Positions 26,597 to 33,794 of a stretch of 64,000 bases of DNA are shown one piece after another. Numbering within the stretch: position 1 is the stretch's first letter; every line of letters starts with the position of its first letter. Under the pieces are notes generated by a model that was given only the letters and a program-made list of their open reading frames with translations, did not search any database and was not told the origin of the DNA. This stretch comes from Lederbergia galactosidilytica (GTDB lineage Bacteria; Bacillota; Bacilli; Bacillales; Bacillaceae_C). A program made the translations under genes and the position numbers. The stretch spans positions 1 to 64,000 of the forward strand of contig NZ_JAGGKH010000010.1 in the NCBI RefSeq assembly GCF_017873565.1, read 5' to 3'.

Positions 26597-27371
26597 CCCC
26601 CATCTCCTCCTTCAACACTTTTTCAATTTCATTTTGCAAGATATTTAGGACACGCTGTTCAGTATGGAGGGTGACACTATCCGGCATGATACCATCCTTT
26701 GTAACCGGGACATTGATTAATTCCTTTATCCGGCCTGGGCGTGTGGCCATAACGACAATTTTTTCCGATAATTGGACAGCTTCGCGAATATTATGAGTCA
26801 CAAAAATAATCGTCACCTTTGTTTCGCGCCAAATTTCCAATAACTCACGATGGAGAACCATCCGCGTTTGTTCATCAAGGGCAGAGAACGGTTCATCCAT
26901 TAATAAAACTTCCGGTTCCATAACGAGTGCGCGGGCGATTGACACCCTTTGTTTCATCCCACCAGAGAGCTGATGTGGATAAGAATCCACATACCGACTT
27001 AAATGCACCATTTTTAACACTTTCCGCGCCCGTTCCTCTGCTTCCTGTTTCGACATCTTTTTCAATAACAAGCCATACGTAACATTCTCTAAAACCGTTA
27101 GCCACGGAAACAATCCCGCTTCCTGAAACACGACGACCCGTTCAGGACTCGGTTTATCAATTTTTTTACCTTGGACTTCGATATTTCCCTTATCCGGCTT
27201 ATCTAGCCCAGCAATTAAATAAAGTAATGTCGACTTTCCGCAACCTGAAGGCCCGACAATCGAAACAAACTCACCTTTTTCAACCTCTAAATCAATATTA
27301 TCTAAAACAAGCAATCTCTTATTCTGCTTATTTGTAAAGTTCTTCTCTATCCCTTCTAAACTGAGATACAT
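26529..27371 (-). CDS. ssuB: ABC transporter ATP-binding protein, SsuB/TauB type
   Basis: 280 residues. Walker A is GPSGCGKST (about 37-45), the signature LSGGMKQR (about 135) and Walker B LLMDEPFSALD, followed by the H-loop in FVTHNIREA. This is the nitrate/sulfonate/taurine importer ATPase group. ATG 27371 was chosen over 27389 because GGAGGTGAAGGT directly precedes it. First gene of the importer operon; upstream lies the hairpin-rich block at 27431-27666. The C-terminus is long and overlaps the permease start by 68 bp. Confidence 0.9.
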   Translation of the reverse strand: MYLSLEGIEKNFTNKQNKRLLVLDNIDLEVEKGEFVSIVGPSGCGKSTLLYLIAGLDKPDKGNIEVQGKKIDKPSPERVVVFQEAGLFPWLTVLENVTYGLLLKKMSKQEAEERARKVLKMVHLSRYVDSYPHQLSGGMKQRVSIARALVMEPEVLLMDEPFSALDEQTRMVLHRELLEIWRETKVTIIFVTHNIREAVQLSEKIVVMATRPGRIKELINVPVTKDGIMPDSVTLHTEQRVLNILQNEIEKVLKEEMGDDYRFSANQFHRDHSGDMGSHI

Positions 27372-27426
27372 ACCTTCACCTCCATACATTATTAAACCAA
27401 GCGTTTTACTCCAGTTTATATTTTAA

Positions 27427-27450
27427 AAAAGAGGCCTGCAGAACGCAGGT
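27427..27450 (-). terminator. Intrinsic terminator, probably of the cysK transcript
   Basis: On the minus strand CCTGC-GTTCT-GCAGG is followed by CCTCTTTTTT. It lies about 270 bp beyond the cysK stop and just before the ssuB leader. Confidence 0.7.
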
Positions 27451-27666
27451 CTTGCGAATTAAGCCAACAGGACGTTGGCTAGAACGGCGTTGCGACTAGT
27501 ACAGGCAAAGCAACAGGACGTTGTGCTTTGAGACTGCCGCTAGGACGGAGGCCCATACGCCGTGGTTCAAAACGGCGTTGCAACGTACATGGATGTACTA
27601 GTGCAGGCGAAGCAACAGGACGTTGCGCTTTGAGACTGCCGCCAGGACGGCGCATCCTTAACCGTT
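27431..27666. repeat. Cluster of hairpins with repeated AGGAC/AGAAC loops
   Basis: The gap between ssuB and cysK holds at least six small stem-loops whose plus-strand loops read AGGAC or AGAAC, for example GCCAAC-AGGAC-GTTGGC (27462-27480), and a GTACATGGATGTAC palindrome near 27585-27598. A block of about 45 bp (GCAGGC-AAGCAACAGGACG and the following CTTTGAGACTGCCGC) occurs twice, near 27503-27548 and 27603-27649, with near identity. No ORF. Function unknown. Confidence 0.75.
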
Positions 27667-27715
27667 TTTCCTTTATCCTCTATCCTTGTTCATCCATTTG
27701 CCCCTTGTTTTTCTA

Positions 27716-28648
27716 TTAAGACTGAAACACATCACTTGATAAATAGCGTTCCCCTGAATCTGGGGCAATACAGACAACAGTTTGATCTGATGATAAGCGT
27801 TTCGCAACCTGTAAAGCGGCAAATACGGATGCTCCGCTGGAAGGTCCTAGTAATAGTCCCTCTTTTGCAGCTAAATCTCGTGTTGTCGAATAAGCTTCCT
27901 CATCTTGTATTTGAATAATCTCATCATATATATCGGTGTTTAAAATCGGTGGAATGAAGCCAGGGCTTGTGCCGACTAGTTTATGCTTTCCAGGCTCACC
28001 GCCAGATAAAACTGGAGATCCTGCTGGTTCGACAACATGCACCGTGATGTTGGAATCATATGCTTTTAGTGTCTCCCCTGTGCCCGTAATGGTTCCACCC
28101 GTTCCCGCCGTACAGACAAAGGCGGCTAACTTTTTCCCGTGTTCTTCCATCGCTCCGATAATCTCCTGGGCCGTCGTTTTTCGATGAATATCCGCATTCG
28201 CCTCATTCTCGAACTGCATCGGAATAAAATGATTGGGAATACCTTCCGCTAATTCCTCGGCTTTGCGAATACAGCCTGGCATTTTTTCCGCGCTCGGTGT
28301 GAGGACAACCTCTGCACCATATGCTTTTAAAATATTAATCCGCTCCAGTGTCGATGAATCTGGCATCACGATAATTGTGCGATACCCCTTCGCCGCCGCA
28401 TTCATGGCCAAACCAATTCCAGTATTCCCGGAAGTCGGCTCAATGATTGTCGCCCCTTCTTTCAGAAGCCCAGCTCGCTCAGCCTCGACAATCATATTAT
28501 AGGCAGCCCGATCCTTCACACTCCGGCTTGGGTTAAAATACTCCAGCTTCACCAGCACCTCGGCCCCTCCTGACGGATTAAGATGGTTTAACCGGACCAG
28601 TGGGGTGTCCCCTACCAACTCTGTAATTGACTCAACCCTTCTCAACAT
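27716..28648 (-). CDS. cysK: Cysteine synthase A (O-acetylserine sulfhydrylase)
   Basis: A 310-residue fold-type II PLP enzyme. The PLP lysine is K45 in SRSVKDRAA, the phosphate/substrate loop is PTSGNTG (about 72-78), and GTGGTITGTGE binds the PLP phosphate. It makes cysteine from O-acetylserine and sulfide. ATG 28648 has GAAGGTG upstream; a GTG at 28657 is the alternative. It is next to the sulfonate-type importer on the same strand, which fits sulfur acquisition, but a terminator lies between them. Promoter predicted at 28755-28783. Confidence 0.92.
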   Translation of the reverse strand: MLRRVESITELVGDTPLVRLNHLNPSGGAEVLVKLEYFNPSRSVKDRAAYNMIVEAERAGLLKEGATIIEPTSGNTGIGLAMNAAAKGYRTIIVMPDSSTLERINILKAYGAEVVLTPSAEKMPGCIRKAEELAEGIPNHFIPMQFENEANADIHRKTTAQEIIGAMEEHGKKLAAFVCTAGTGGTITGTGETLKAYDSNITVHVVEPAGSPVLSGGEPGKHKLVGTSPGFIPPILNTDIYDEIIQIQDEEAYSTTRDLAAKEGLLLGPSSGASVFAALQVAKRLSSDQTVVCIAPDSGERYLSSDVFQS

Positions 28649-28754
28649 CGTGTACACCTTCCTGATCTAAGTACTTTATTATAGGAAATTTCAAATTATT
28701 TCCACTTGAATATATCTATACTTTTTCTTATTTTAATAACTGATAATACATACC

Positions 28755-28783
28755 AAAATACAATGAATTAAACAAATCGTCAA
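28755..28783 (-). promoter_or_regulatory. SigA-like promoter of cysK
   Basis: On the minus strand TTGACG (28778-28783), a 17-bp spacer and TATTTT (28755-28760) lie about 107 bp before the cysK start. I saw no S-box or T-box leader. Confidence 0.5.
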
Positions 28784-28831
28784 GTATTATTTTTCAAAAC
28801 CAGCTTTTATGGAGAAGATTTAATGGGGTTG

Positions 28832-29190
28832 ATTGCGTGACTTCGGAGAGGGATTGCGTGACTTTCCACGGGGATTGCGCAAGTTTCCCTTTGAATTGCG
28901 CAACTTACCATGGGGATTGCGCGACTTTTCATTTTTATGCGCAACTTTGGTAGCTTATTGCGGAACTCCCCCGATAAATTGTACCTTGGGCGCGTGAGCA
29001 CGTGGACCTTTTTTCTTTAGGGAGGATTTTATTTGGATTGGACTTTTCATTCCATTCATTGCGCGACTTCGGAGAGGGATTGCGCAAGTTCCCCTTTAGA
29101 TTGCGCAACCTACCATGGAGATTGCGCGACTTTCCATTTTTATGCGCAACTTTGGTAGCTTATTGCGGGACTCCCGATAAATTGCACCTT
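28832..29190. repeat. Two arrays of a 21-bp-period motif, core ATTGCGCAACTT
   Basis: ATTGCG or a near copy starts at 28832, 28853, 28874, 28895, 28916, 28937 and 28957: a 21-bp step. After an 80-bp break a second array has starts at 29058, 29079, 29100, 29121, 29142, 29162 and 29181. The second array repeats the order of variants of the first, so the whole block was duplicated. Core about 12 bp, variable spacer about 9 bp. Ends next to the terminator at 29199-29228. Confidence 0.9.
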
Positions 29191-29198
29191 GGACTTTT

Positions 29199-29228
29199 CT
29201 ATAAGGAAGCAACCGGCGAGCCGGTTGC
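29199..29228 (-). terminator. Terminator of the NERD gene, GCAACCGG family
   Basis: GCAACCGG-CGAG-CCGGTTGC with minus-strand tail TTCCTTATAG, about 11 bp after the stop at 29240. Near-identical hairpins end the genes at 32225 and 36936. Confidence 0.85.
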
Positions 29229-29239
29229 TCTCTACCTAT

Positions 29240-30208
29240 CTATTTTCCTTTTACATAAATATATTTGGTGCCACGGGTTTTTCCTTTCTTCTTTACTTCA
29301 TATTCATTTAATAGGGATCTTGCTTGATGGCGTGATTGTAAATGTAAAAATCTACGACATTCAGCATTGGTAATGGAAGAGTTAAATAGGAGAAAGTAGT
29401 CACGTAGGGCCTTGATATGAGCTTTTTTTGAAGTATATTGACATTTGGGGCAGCGCCATTTTCCATATTCTCGTTTCATAGCTAAATAACCACAATCTGG
29501 GCAATGGACGCCCGTTAAGATTTCTTCCGGTCGGATATCAAATTGTTTCATGATGTCATATGTGAGAGGGGTATGCTGTTTGATGAATTCTGAACTGAGT
29601 TCATTCATCTTTTTCCTACTTAGATATTTTGCACGGTTGGATTTTTCAAGTTGGGTGATTTTAGAGGGTAATTGATTGCTTGTGAAGACATGTTGGTAGT
29701 TATGGGCGTCCCCATTGATTTGGATGATGGTACTTGGGTTACTAAATGCAATCAATGGCTGAATAGGGATCTGCGGAAAGCCGTTTATTTTTAGCCATTG
29801 CCCCAATTGTGTTTGATGATGATCGGCTTGTATTGTGGGACACGCATACCCTTGTTCCAAACCATCGACATGGTGAATCATTTGCTTTGTCGCTTCTTCA
29901 AAAATGACCTTATGCCGAAAGTTTTTCACAGATAGAGGGATGAGGATGGATGGAGATAGGAGAATGGAGTCATTTTGAAAGTAGGTACCAACATGATTGG
30001 GGAGGCGAAGGTCATGTAGAATATAATAATCATCCTTATTTAAAAATGAGAGTGGATAATCCATTGCCATTTCGCCGCGATAGCCCGCGCGACGGATGTT
30101 CATTTCCTTGATAAGGACCGGCTTGCTGCGGTGGTTCTCCCGTAATCTTCTATCAGCCGCTTCAATCGCTTCCAAAGCTAGTGGTTTGGACCGTCTTTTT
30201 TTAATCAT
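29240..30208 (-). CDS. NERD-domain protein with C-terminal zinc ribbon
   Basis: 322 residues. The N-terminal NERD (nuclease-related) domain is recognised by AGYRGEMAMDYPLSFL, DYYILHDLRLP and SLSVKNFRHKVIFEEATKQ. A C-terminal zinc ribbon has CPDCGY and CPKCQ, followed by a small helical tail (ECRRFLHLQSRHQARSLL). NERD proteins are common in Bacillaceae and are predicted nucleases related to restriction endonuclease folds; biological role not known. The canonical VEVK-type site is degraded here to SVKN, so activity is uncertain. ATG 30208 preferred over 30232. Confidence 0.75.
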   Translation of the reverse strand: MIKKRRSKPLALEAIEAADRRLRENHRSKPVLIKEMNIRRAGYRGEMAMDYPLSFLNKDDYYILHDLRLPNHVGTYFQNDSILLSPSILIPLSVKNFRHKVIFEEATKQMIHHVDGLEQGYACPTIQADHHQTQLGQWLKINGFPQIPIQPLIAFSNPSTIIQINGDAHNYQHVFTSNQLPSKITQLEKSNRAKYLSRKKMNELSSEFIKQHTPLTYDIMKQFDIRPEEILTGVHCPDCGYLAMKREYGKWRCPKCQYTSKKAHIKALRDYFLLFNSSITNAECRRFLHLQSRHQARSLLNEYEVKKKGKTRGTKYIYVKGK

Positions 30209-30310
30209 GGTTTTTATTACACCTTTCCTCATTTTTCGAGAAAGAATGGTTCTTCTCCCTTATAGGATTCGCGCTTCTTGCCGAAAGTCCTTCTATCTTT
30301 TTTCTACCAT

Positions 30311-30350
30311 TACAAACGAAAGGCCTTCCTGAGATATAATCAGGAAGGCC
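30311..30350 (-). terminator. Terminator of the yjzC-like gene
   Basis: GGCCTTCCTGA pairs with TCAGGAAGGCC around a 7-nt loop, with minus-strand tail TTTCGTTTG. 10 bp after the stop codon at 30361. Confidence 0.8.
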
Positions 30351-30360
30351 GCTTTTATCT

Positions 30361-30534
30361 TTATGCTTTCACCCAGTAGGCAGCATCTCGACTACTTGGG
30401 GATGGTGGGAATTGTTCACCTTTTTCAATATCGATCGTTGTGTCATCATTATGGGAGTCCCCATTGACTAGGCTGTCCACCTTAAACTTACCACTTTCAG
30501 GAGCTTTTTCACCAGTTTTGTATTTTTCTGCCAT
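30361..30534 (-). CDS. yjzC: YjzC-family small protein
   Basis: 57 residues. It opens with a polar KYKTGEKAPESGKF block, has EKGEQFPPSPSSRDAAYW near the end, and carries the KTGEKxPxSGxY/F ... GExFPPxxxxxxAxYW pattern of B. subtilis YjzC. Function unknown. Start chosen at ATG 30534 with GGAGGTG at ideal spacing. Single gene with its own terminator. Confidence 0.85.
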   Translation of the reverse strand: MAEKYKTGEKAPESGKFKVDSLVNGDSHNDDTTIDIEKGEQFPPSPSSRDAAYWVKA

Positions 30535-30595
30535 TTGAAGCACCTCCAAGAAGTTTGTCTAGTATTTGTATTCCCGCTCTTCATGGAGGTAAACA

Positions 30596-31528
30596 TTACC
30601 ATCTCCCAATCGTAAATTCCGTCATATCGTAAAATGGATATTCACCTGCTACGATCGTCGTCCCCATACTTTCCTCAGTGACAATAAACGTCTCTACATC
30701 TTCTGTATCTAATTCAAGGGAGCCACCACGAATTTGAAATTTATCAAGCTGAAGCGGACGTTTCCTGCGAAAGCTAATCCGATCACCTGGTTGTACATCT
30801 AGTGCGCCTACCTCTGAAAATACGAGACTTCCATTTTCATCCTTATCATAGTAAATGATTTTTTCCGCAGTATTAGCTAATTCCTTTAATTCCGCTTTGC
30901 TCACAAATTTTCCATCTTTATATGTAAAGGTTTCAGTCACTACTTTATCATCCACAATAATTTTATTGTCTTCTATGCGCAGGTTCCCATAGATCGTGTT
31001 TTCACTTGGGACCACTTCATAACCTGAAGAAACATTATCCTCATCATAATAAATGTAAAGAAATTGGACTGCTCCAGAATTTGAATCATTTTCAGTCGTA
31101 TTTAGAATCGCAATCTCCTTTCCATCCTCCGTTTTAATATTTCCAATAAAACTGATTGGATGAGCTATAGTCATTCCTACCTCTGTAAAAATCCAAGCAT
31201 CCTCCCCATCATCATATGGATCAGCAATCTTTAGATACGTCTTTTCCCAAGCACCATTTTCAGAACTATAAATTCCACATATCGCCATAAGGGATGGCTT
31301 ATGCTTTTCCCCTCGTAAATTTGCTTGTTCAAACTGTGAATAAAACCCTTCACACTCTTCTTCCATCATTTCATCTAAGCCAGTTACTTCCTTTAATTCA
31401 TCAACCGTATATTCAATGGTCTTGGCTGGCGTTTCCCCTTTTTTCTCTTGGTTCTTCGGTGCATCCGCTGACTCAGCCGAACACCCTGCCAATAAGAGCA
31501 ATGCTAACATTATGACAATCTTCCTCAT
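30596..31528 (-). CDS. Lipoprotein of unknown function
   Basis: 310 residues with a signal peptide and lipobox LLAGC (Cys about 16), an Asp/Glu/Lys-rich linker, then a beta-rich extracellular part with no motif I recognise. Cysteines near 59 and 84 could form a disulfide. The C-terminus has SFRRKRPLQLDKFQIRG and ends TEFTIGRW. A perfect 20-bp palindrome (31600-31619) lies 72 bp upstream, possibly a repressor operator for this gene. RBS AAAGGAGAAGG. Single-gene unit; no clear partner. Confidence 0.7.
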   Translation of the reverse strand: MRKIVIMLALLLLAGCSAESADAPKNQEKKGETPAKTIEYTVDELKEVTGLDEMMEEECEGFYSQFEQANLRGEKHKPSLMAICGIYSSENGAWEKTYLKIADPYDDGEDAWIFTEVGMTIAHPISFIGNIKTEDGKEIAILNTTENDSNSGAVQFLYIYYDEDNVSSGYEVVPSENTIYGNLRIEDNKIIVDDKVVTETFTYKDGKFVSKAELKELANTAEKIIYYDKDENGSLVFSEVGALDVQPGDRISFRRKRPLQLDKFQIRGGSLELDTEDVETFIVTEESMGTTIVAGEYPFYDMTEFTIGRW

Positions 31529-31599
31529 GCTGCTTCCTTCTCCTTTAAAATATATTACTTTTATACTATACCAAAAGATGTTATTTACCTGTTGTAATT

Positions 31600-31619
31600 T
31601 TAATCAAACGTTTGATTAA
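31600..31619. promoter_or_regulatory. 20-bp perfect palindrome, probable operator (copy 1)
   Basis: TTAATCAAACGTTTGATTAA, upstream of the lipoprotein gene. The same 20 bp recur at 41080-41099. Size and symmetry fit a TetR-type operator, but no such regulator is in the window. Confidence 0.55.
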
Positions 31620-31625
31620 GAGGAG

Positions 31626-31656
31626 ACAATCGGCGCGCCGATTGTTTTCCTTATAG
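31626..31656 (+). terminator. Hairpin with TTTTCCTTATAG tail
   Basis: ACAATCGG-CGCG-CCGATTGT followed by TTTCCTTATAG on the plus strand. The tail matches that of the GCAACCGG terminators, and a 20-bp array follows. Confidence 0.6.
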
Positions 31657-31690
31657 ATTTCTTCTTTCTTGAGGAGCCTATTCGAAGTTC

Positions 31691-31782
31691 ATGAAACCCA
31701 TTTTTCCTTCGCGAACCCCATTCTTGGTCCATAAAACCCATTTATTTGCGGAGAAACCCATTCACGGACGAGGAACCCATTC
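31691..31782. repeat. Short array of the 20-bp GAAACCCATT motif
   Basis: CCATT occurs at 31698, 31718, 31738, 31758 and 31777, preceded by GAAA-, GAAC- or AAAAC-type bases. Step is 20 bp except the last. Confidence 0.85.
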
Positions 31783-31849
31783 CCCCTTCCTTTTGTCCTA
31801 ATGTTTATGAATTGTAATGAAGTGGTAGAGATTCTTCGTTAAACGGTAA

Positions 31850-32038
31850 GTGTCCGATATCTTTATTGCCTTTTTAATGCTCATCGACCTGGCCCAGTTC
31901 ATCTACGTCATCCCACTAATTTTTTATGAGCAAAAGAAAAAACTTCCTGGTTTCGCCAACGGAATCATCATCGCAGCCGGGATTACCTTTTTATTCAATG
32001 GTGGTTGCTATGAAATTCTTATCGCGTCATTGTCGTAA
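31850..32038 (+). CDS. Possible small membrane protein (GTG start)
   Basis: 62 residues with two hydrophobic segments (about 4-26 and 36-58) separated by EQKKKLPG. The GTG start has no strong ribosome site, which lowers confidence. A good plus-strand terminator follows 14 bp after the stop, and the hydrophobic pattern with a positive loop suggests a real two-helix hairpin. Family not recognised. Confidence 0.45.
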   Translation: MSDIFIAFLMLIDLAQFIYVIPLIFYEQKKKLPGFANGIIIAAGITFLFNGGCYEILIASLS

Positions 32039-32051
32039 CTATAAATGGTAA

Positions 32052-32080
32052 GGGAGCACATTGGAATGTGCTCCCTTCTA
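32052..32080 (+). terminator. Terminator after the small membrane protein
   Basis: GGGAGCACATT pairs with AATGTGCTCCC; tail TTCTATT. Confidence 0.7.
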
Positions 32081-32157
32081 TTATGGGAAAATTGAGTTAA
32101 GGAATCCCTAGCTTTTGTACGAAGAATCTTGAAAGTAACATATATCCGCTCTCGGAA

Positions 32158-32184
32158 ACCCATTCTCATGCTATAATCCCATTC
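32158..32184. repeat. Two-unit remnant of the 20-bp GAAACCCATT motif
   Basis: CCATT at 32160 and 32179, beside the GCAACCGG terminator. Confidence 0.6.
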
Positions 32185-32215
32185 ATAAGGAAAGCAACCG
32201 GTCGCTGCCGGTTGC
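32185..32215 (-). terminator. Sulfatase terminator, GCAACCGG family
   Basis: GCAACCGG-TCGCTG-CCGGTTGC with minus-strand tail TTTCCTTATG, 10 bp after the sulfatase stop. Confidence 0.85.
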
Positions 32216-32224
32216 TTCTTCATT

Positions 32225-33772
32225 TTAAGCATGCCATATTCTTGGCATATAAATAGGCTCTTTTCCAAGTTCAGCCCATATATATCGAAGGAATAACTCC
32301 GATTTTAGTGATGCATATGCTGGGTTGTCCCATAGGTTATTGATTTCTCCCGGGTCTGTTTCCAAATCAAATAATTCTCCATAATTCCGATTATAATAAA
32401 CAGTTAATTTATAACGTTCATTTACATACGTTTTTTGATGGATCTTTGTCGCTTCATGACGAAATTCGCAGATGATATGATCTCTTGCTAGCTCCTTTTT
32501 ACCTAGCCATACTAGTTTTTGGTCCACTCCTGTCATAGAAATGGGAATCGGAACATTACAAAATGATAGGAATGTTGGCGCAAGATCGACTAATGATTGC
32601 ATGGCGGAAGTGACACGTCCTTCTGGAACATGTCCAGGATACCGAACAATAAATGGAAGTTTTATTAAGTCTTCATAATGAAATCCACCTTTTGCTTGCA
32701 TGCCATGTTGGCCAAAGAGATGCCCATGGTCCGTTGTAAAGACGACAATAGTGTTTTCTGCTAGGCCTAATGCATCCAATTTGTCTAATATTTTACCAAC
32801 ATATTTATCTAACATGCTAATCATTCCATAGTAGGTGGAGACAATTTTTTTCCTATCATAATCCGTTAGTTTAAATTTAGATCCATACTCATAATAATGA
32901 TGGGAACGATAGCCATGAATTTCTTTACCGCTTTCGTACAGATCGGAAAAGTCAGGTGCATCTTCTTGAGTTTTCCTAAAATGAGGCGGATTTTTTTCAT
33001 GTTCTTTAGGAGTGACCTTAGGGATCGTTAAATCCTTTGAGTCATACATTGTGTCCCACGGCTCAGGCACTAGATATTCTGGGTGCGGGTCAAAAAAACT
33101 TGACCATAAAAAGAAATTCTCGTCATTATTTTTGTATTCTTCTAGCATGGCATTCGAGCGTTCTGCAATCCAATTATTATAGTGATATTTTTCTGGAAGT
33201 TTCCATTTATAGGTTTCATGTGGATCCATATTCCCTGTAGGGGAAAGAAAATAATCTCTCCAATTTGAGAGCCCCTTTTCTTCCATCCATAATGCATAAT
33301 GTTGACCAACATGGGCTTCATTTGTATGATTACGAGCTAATTCTACATGATCGAACCCGTAAAAAGGACCGTTAAATTCTCTCCAATACTCTAAATCTTG
33401 CAAGATTGGGTATGCTTCTATCGAAGGATATTCCTCGGTGGAATGTAATGGTTGAAAATGAGCCTTTCCAATTAAAGTGGTTCTATAACCAGCTTCTTGA
33501 AAGTCCTCTCCTACCACATGACGGTCCTCTTGTAGTTTAGTACCTAACGTCCAAGCCCCATGTTGACTTGGGTACATCCCGGTAATCATTGAAGCTCGAC
33601 TGGGTGTACAAGTCGGATTGGGACAATAAGCTTTGGTAAAAGTCGTCCCCTCCTTTACTAAACGATCTAAATTAGGTGTTTCAATTTCGGAATTAAACGC
33701 ACCAATTGTATTCCAATGTTGTTGATCAGTTGTTATTAATAGGATATTGGGACGCTTTGAAGATGAACTCAT
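32225..33772 (-). CDS. Type I (formylglycine) sulfatase
   Basis: A 515-residue alkaline-phosphatase-superfamily sulfatase. The signature CTPSRASMITG starts at C55, the cysteine matured to formylglycine. Metal ligands include D16 in TTDQQ and the DH pair in TTDHGHLFGQHG. No signal peptide, so it appears cytosolic and probably acts on a substrate imported by the adjacent symporter. No maturation enzyme (FGE or anSME) is in the window. ATG 33772 was chosen for its GAGGAGTG site. Substrate unknown; a sulfated sugar or choline-sulfate-like ester is possible. Confidence 0.87.
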   Translation of the reverse strand: MSSSSKRPNILLITTDQQHWNTIGAFNSEIETPNLDRLVKEGTTFTKAYCPNPTCTPSRASMITGMYPSQHGAWTLGTKLQEDRHVVGEDFQEAGYRTTLIGKAHFQPLHSTEEYPSIEAYPILQDLEYWREFNGPFYGFDHVELARNHTNEAHVGQHYALWMEEKGLSNWRDYFLSPTGNMDPHETYKWKLPEKYHYNNWIAERSNAMLEEYKNNDENFFLWSSFFDPHPEYLVPEPWDTMYDSKDLTIPKVTPKEHEKNPPHFRKTQEDAPDFSDLYESGKEIHGYRSHHYYEYGSKFKLTDYDRKKIVSTYYGMISMLDKYVGKILDKLDALGLAENTIVVFTTDHGHLFGQHGMQAKGGFHYEDLIKLPFIVRYPGHVPEGRVTSAMQSLVDLAPTFLSFCNVPIPISMTGVDQKLVWLGKKELARDHIICEFRHEATKIHQKTYVNERYKLTVYYNRNYGELFDLETDPGEINNLWDNPAYASLKSELFLRYIWAELGKEPIYMPRIWHA

Positions 33773-33794
33773 TTTATCTACACTCCTCATGTTG

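Noticed and set aside
28807-29001. 64-codon minus-strand ORF with a heptapeptide-like pattern
   Set aside because: The 21-bp DNA period gives a 7-residue repeat automatically. The DNA core is conserved at all codon positions, there is no ribosome site, and the second array does not keep the frame.
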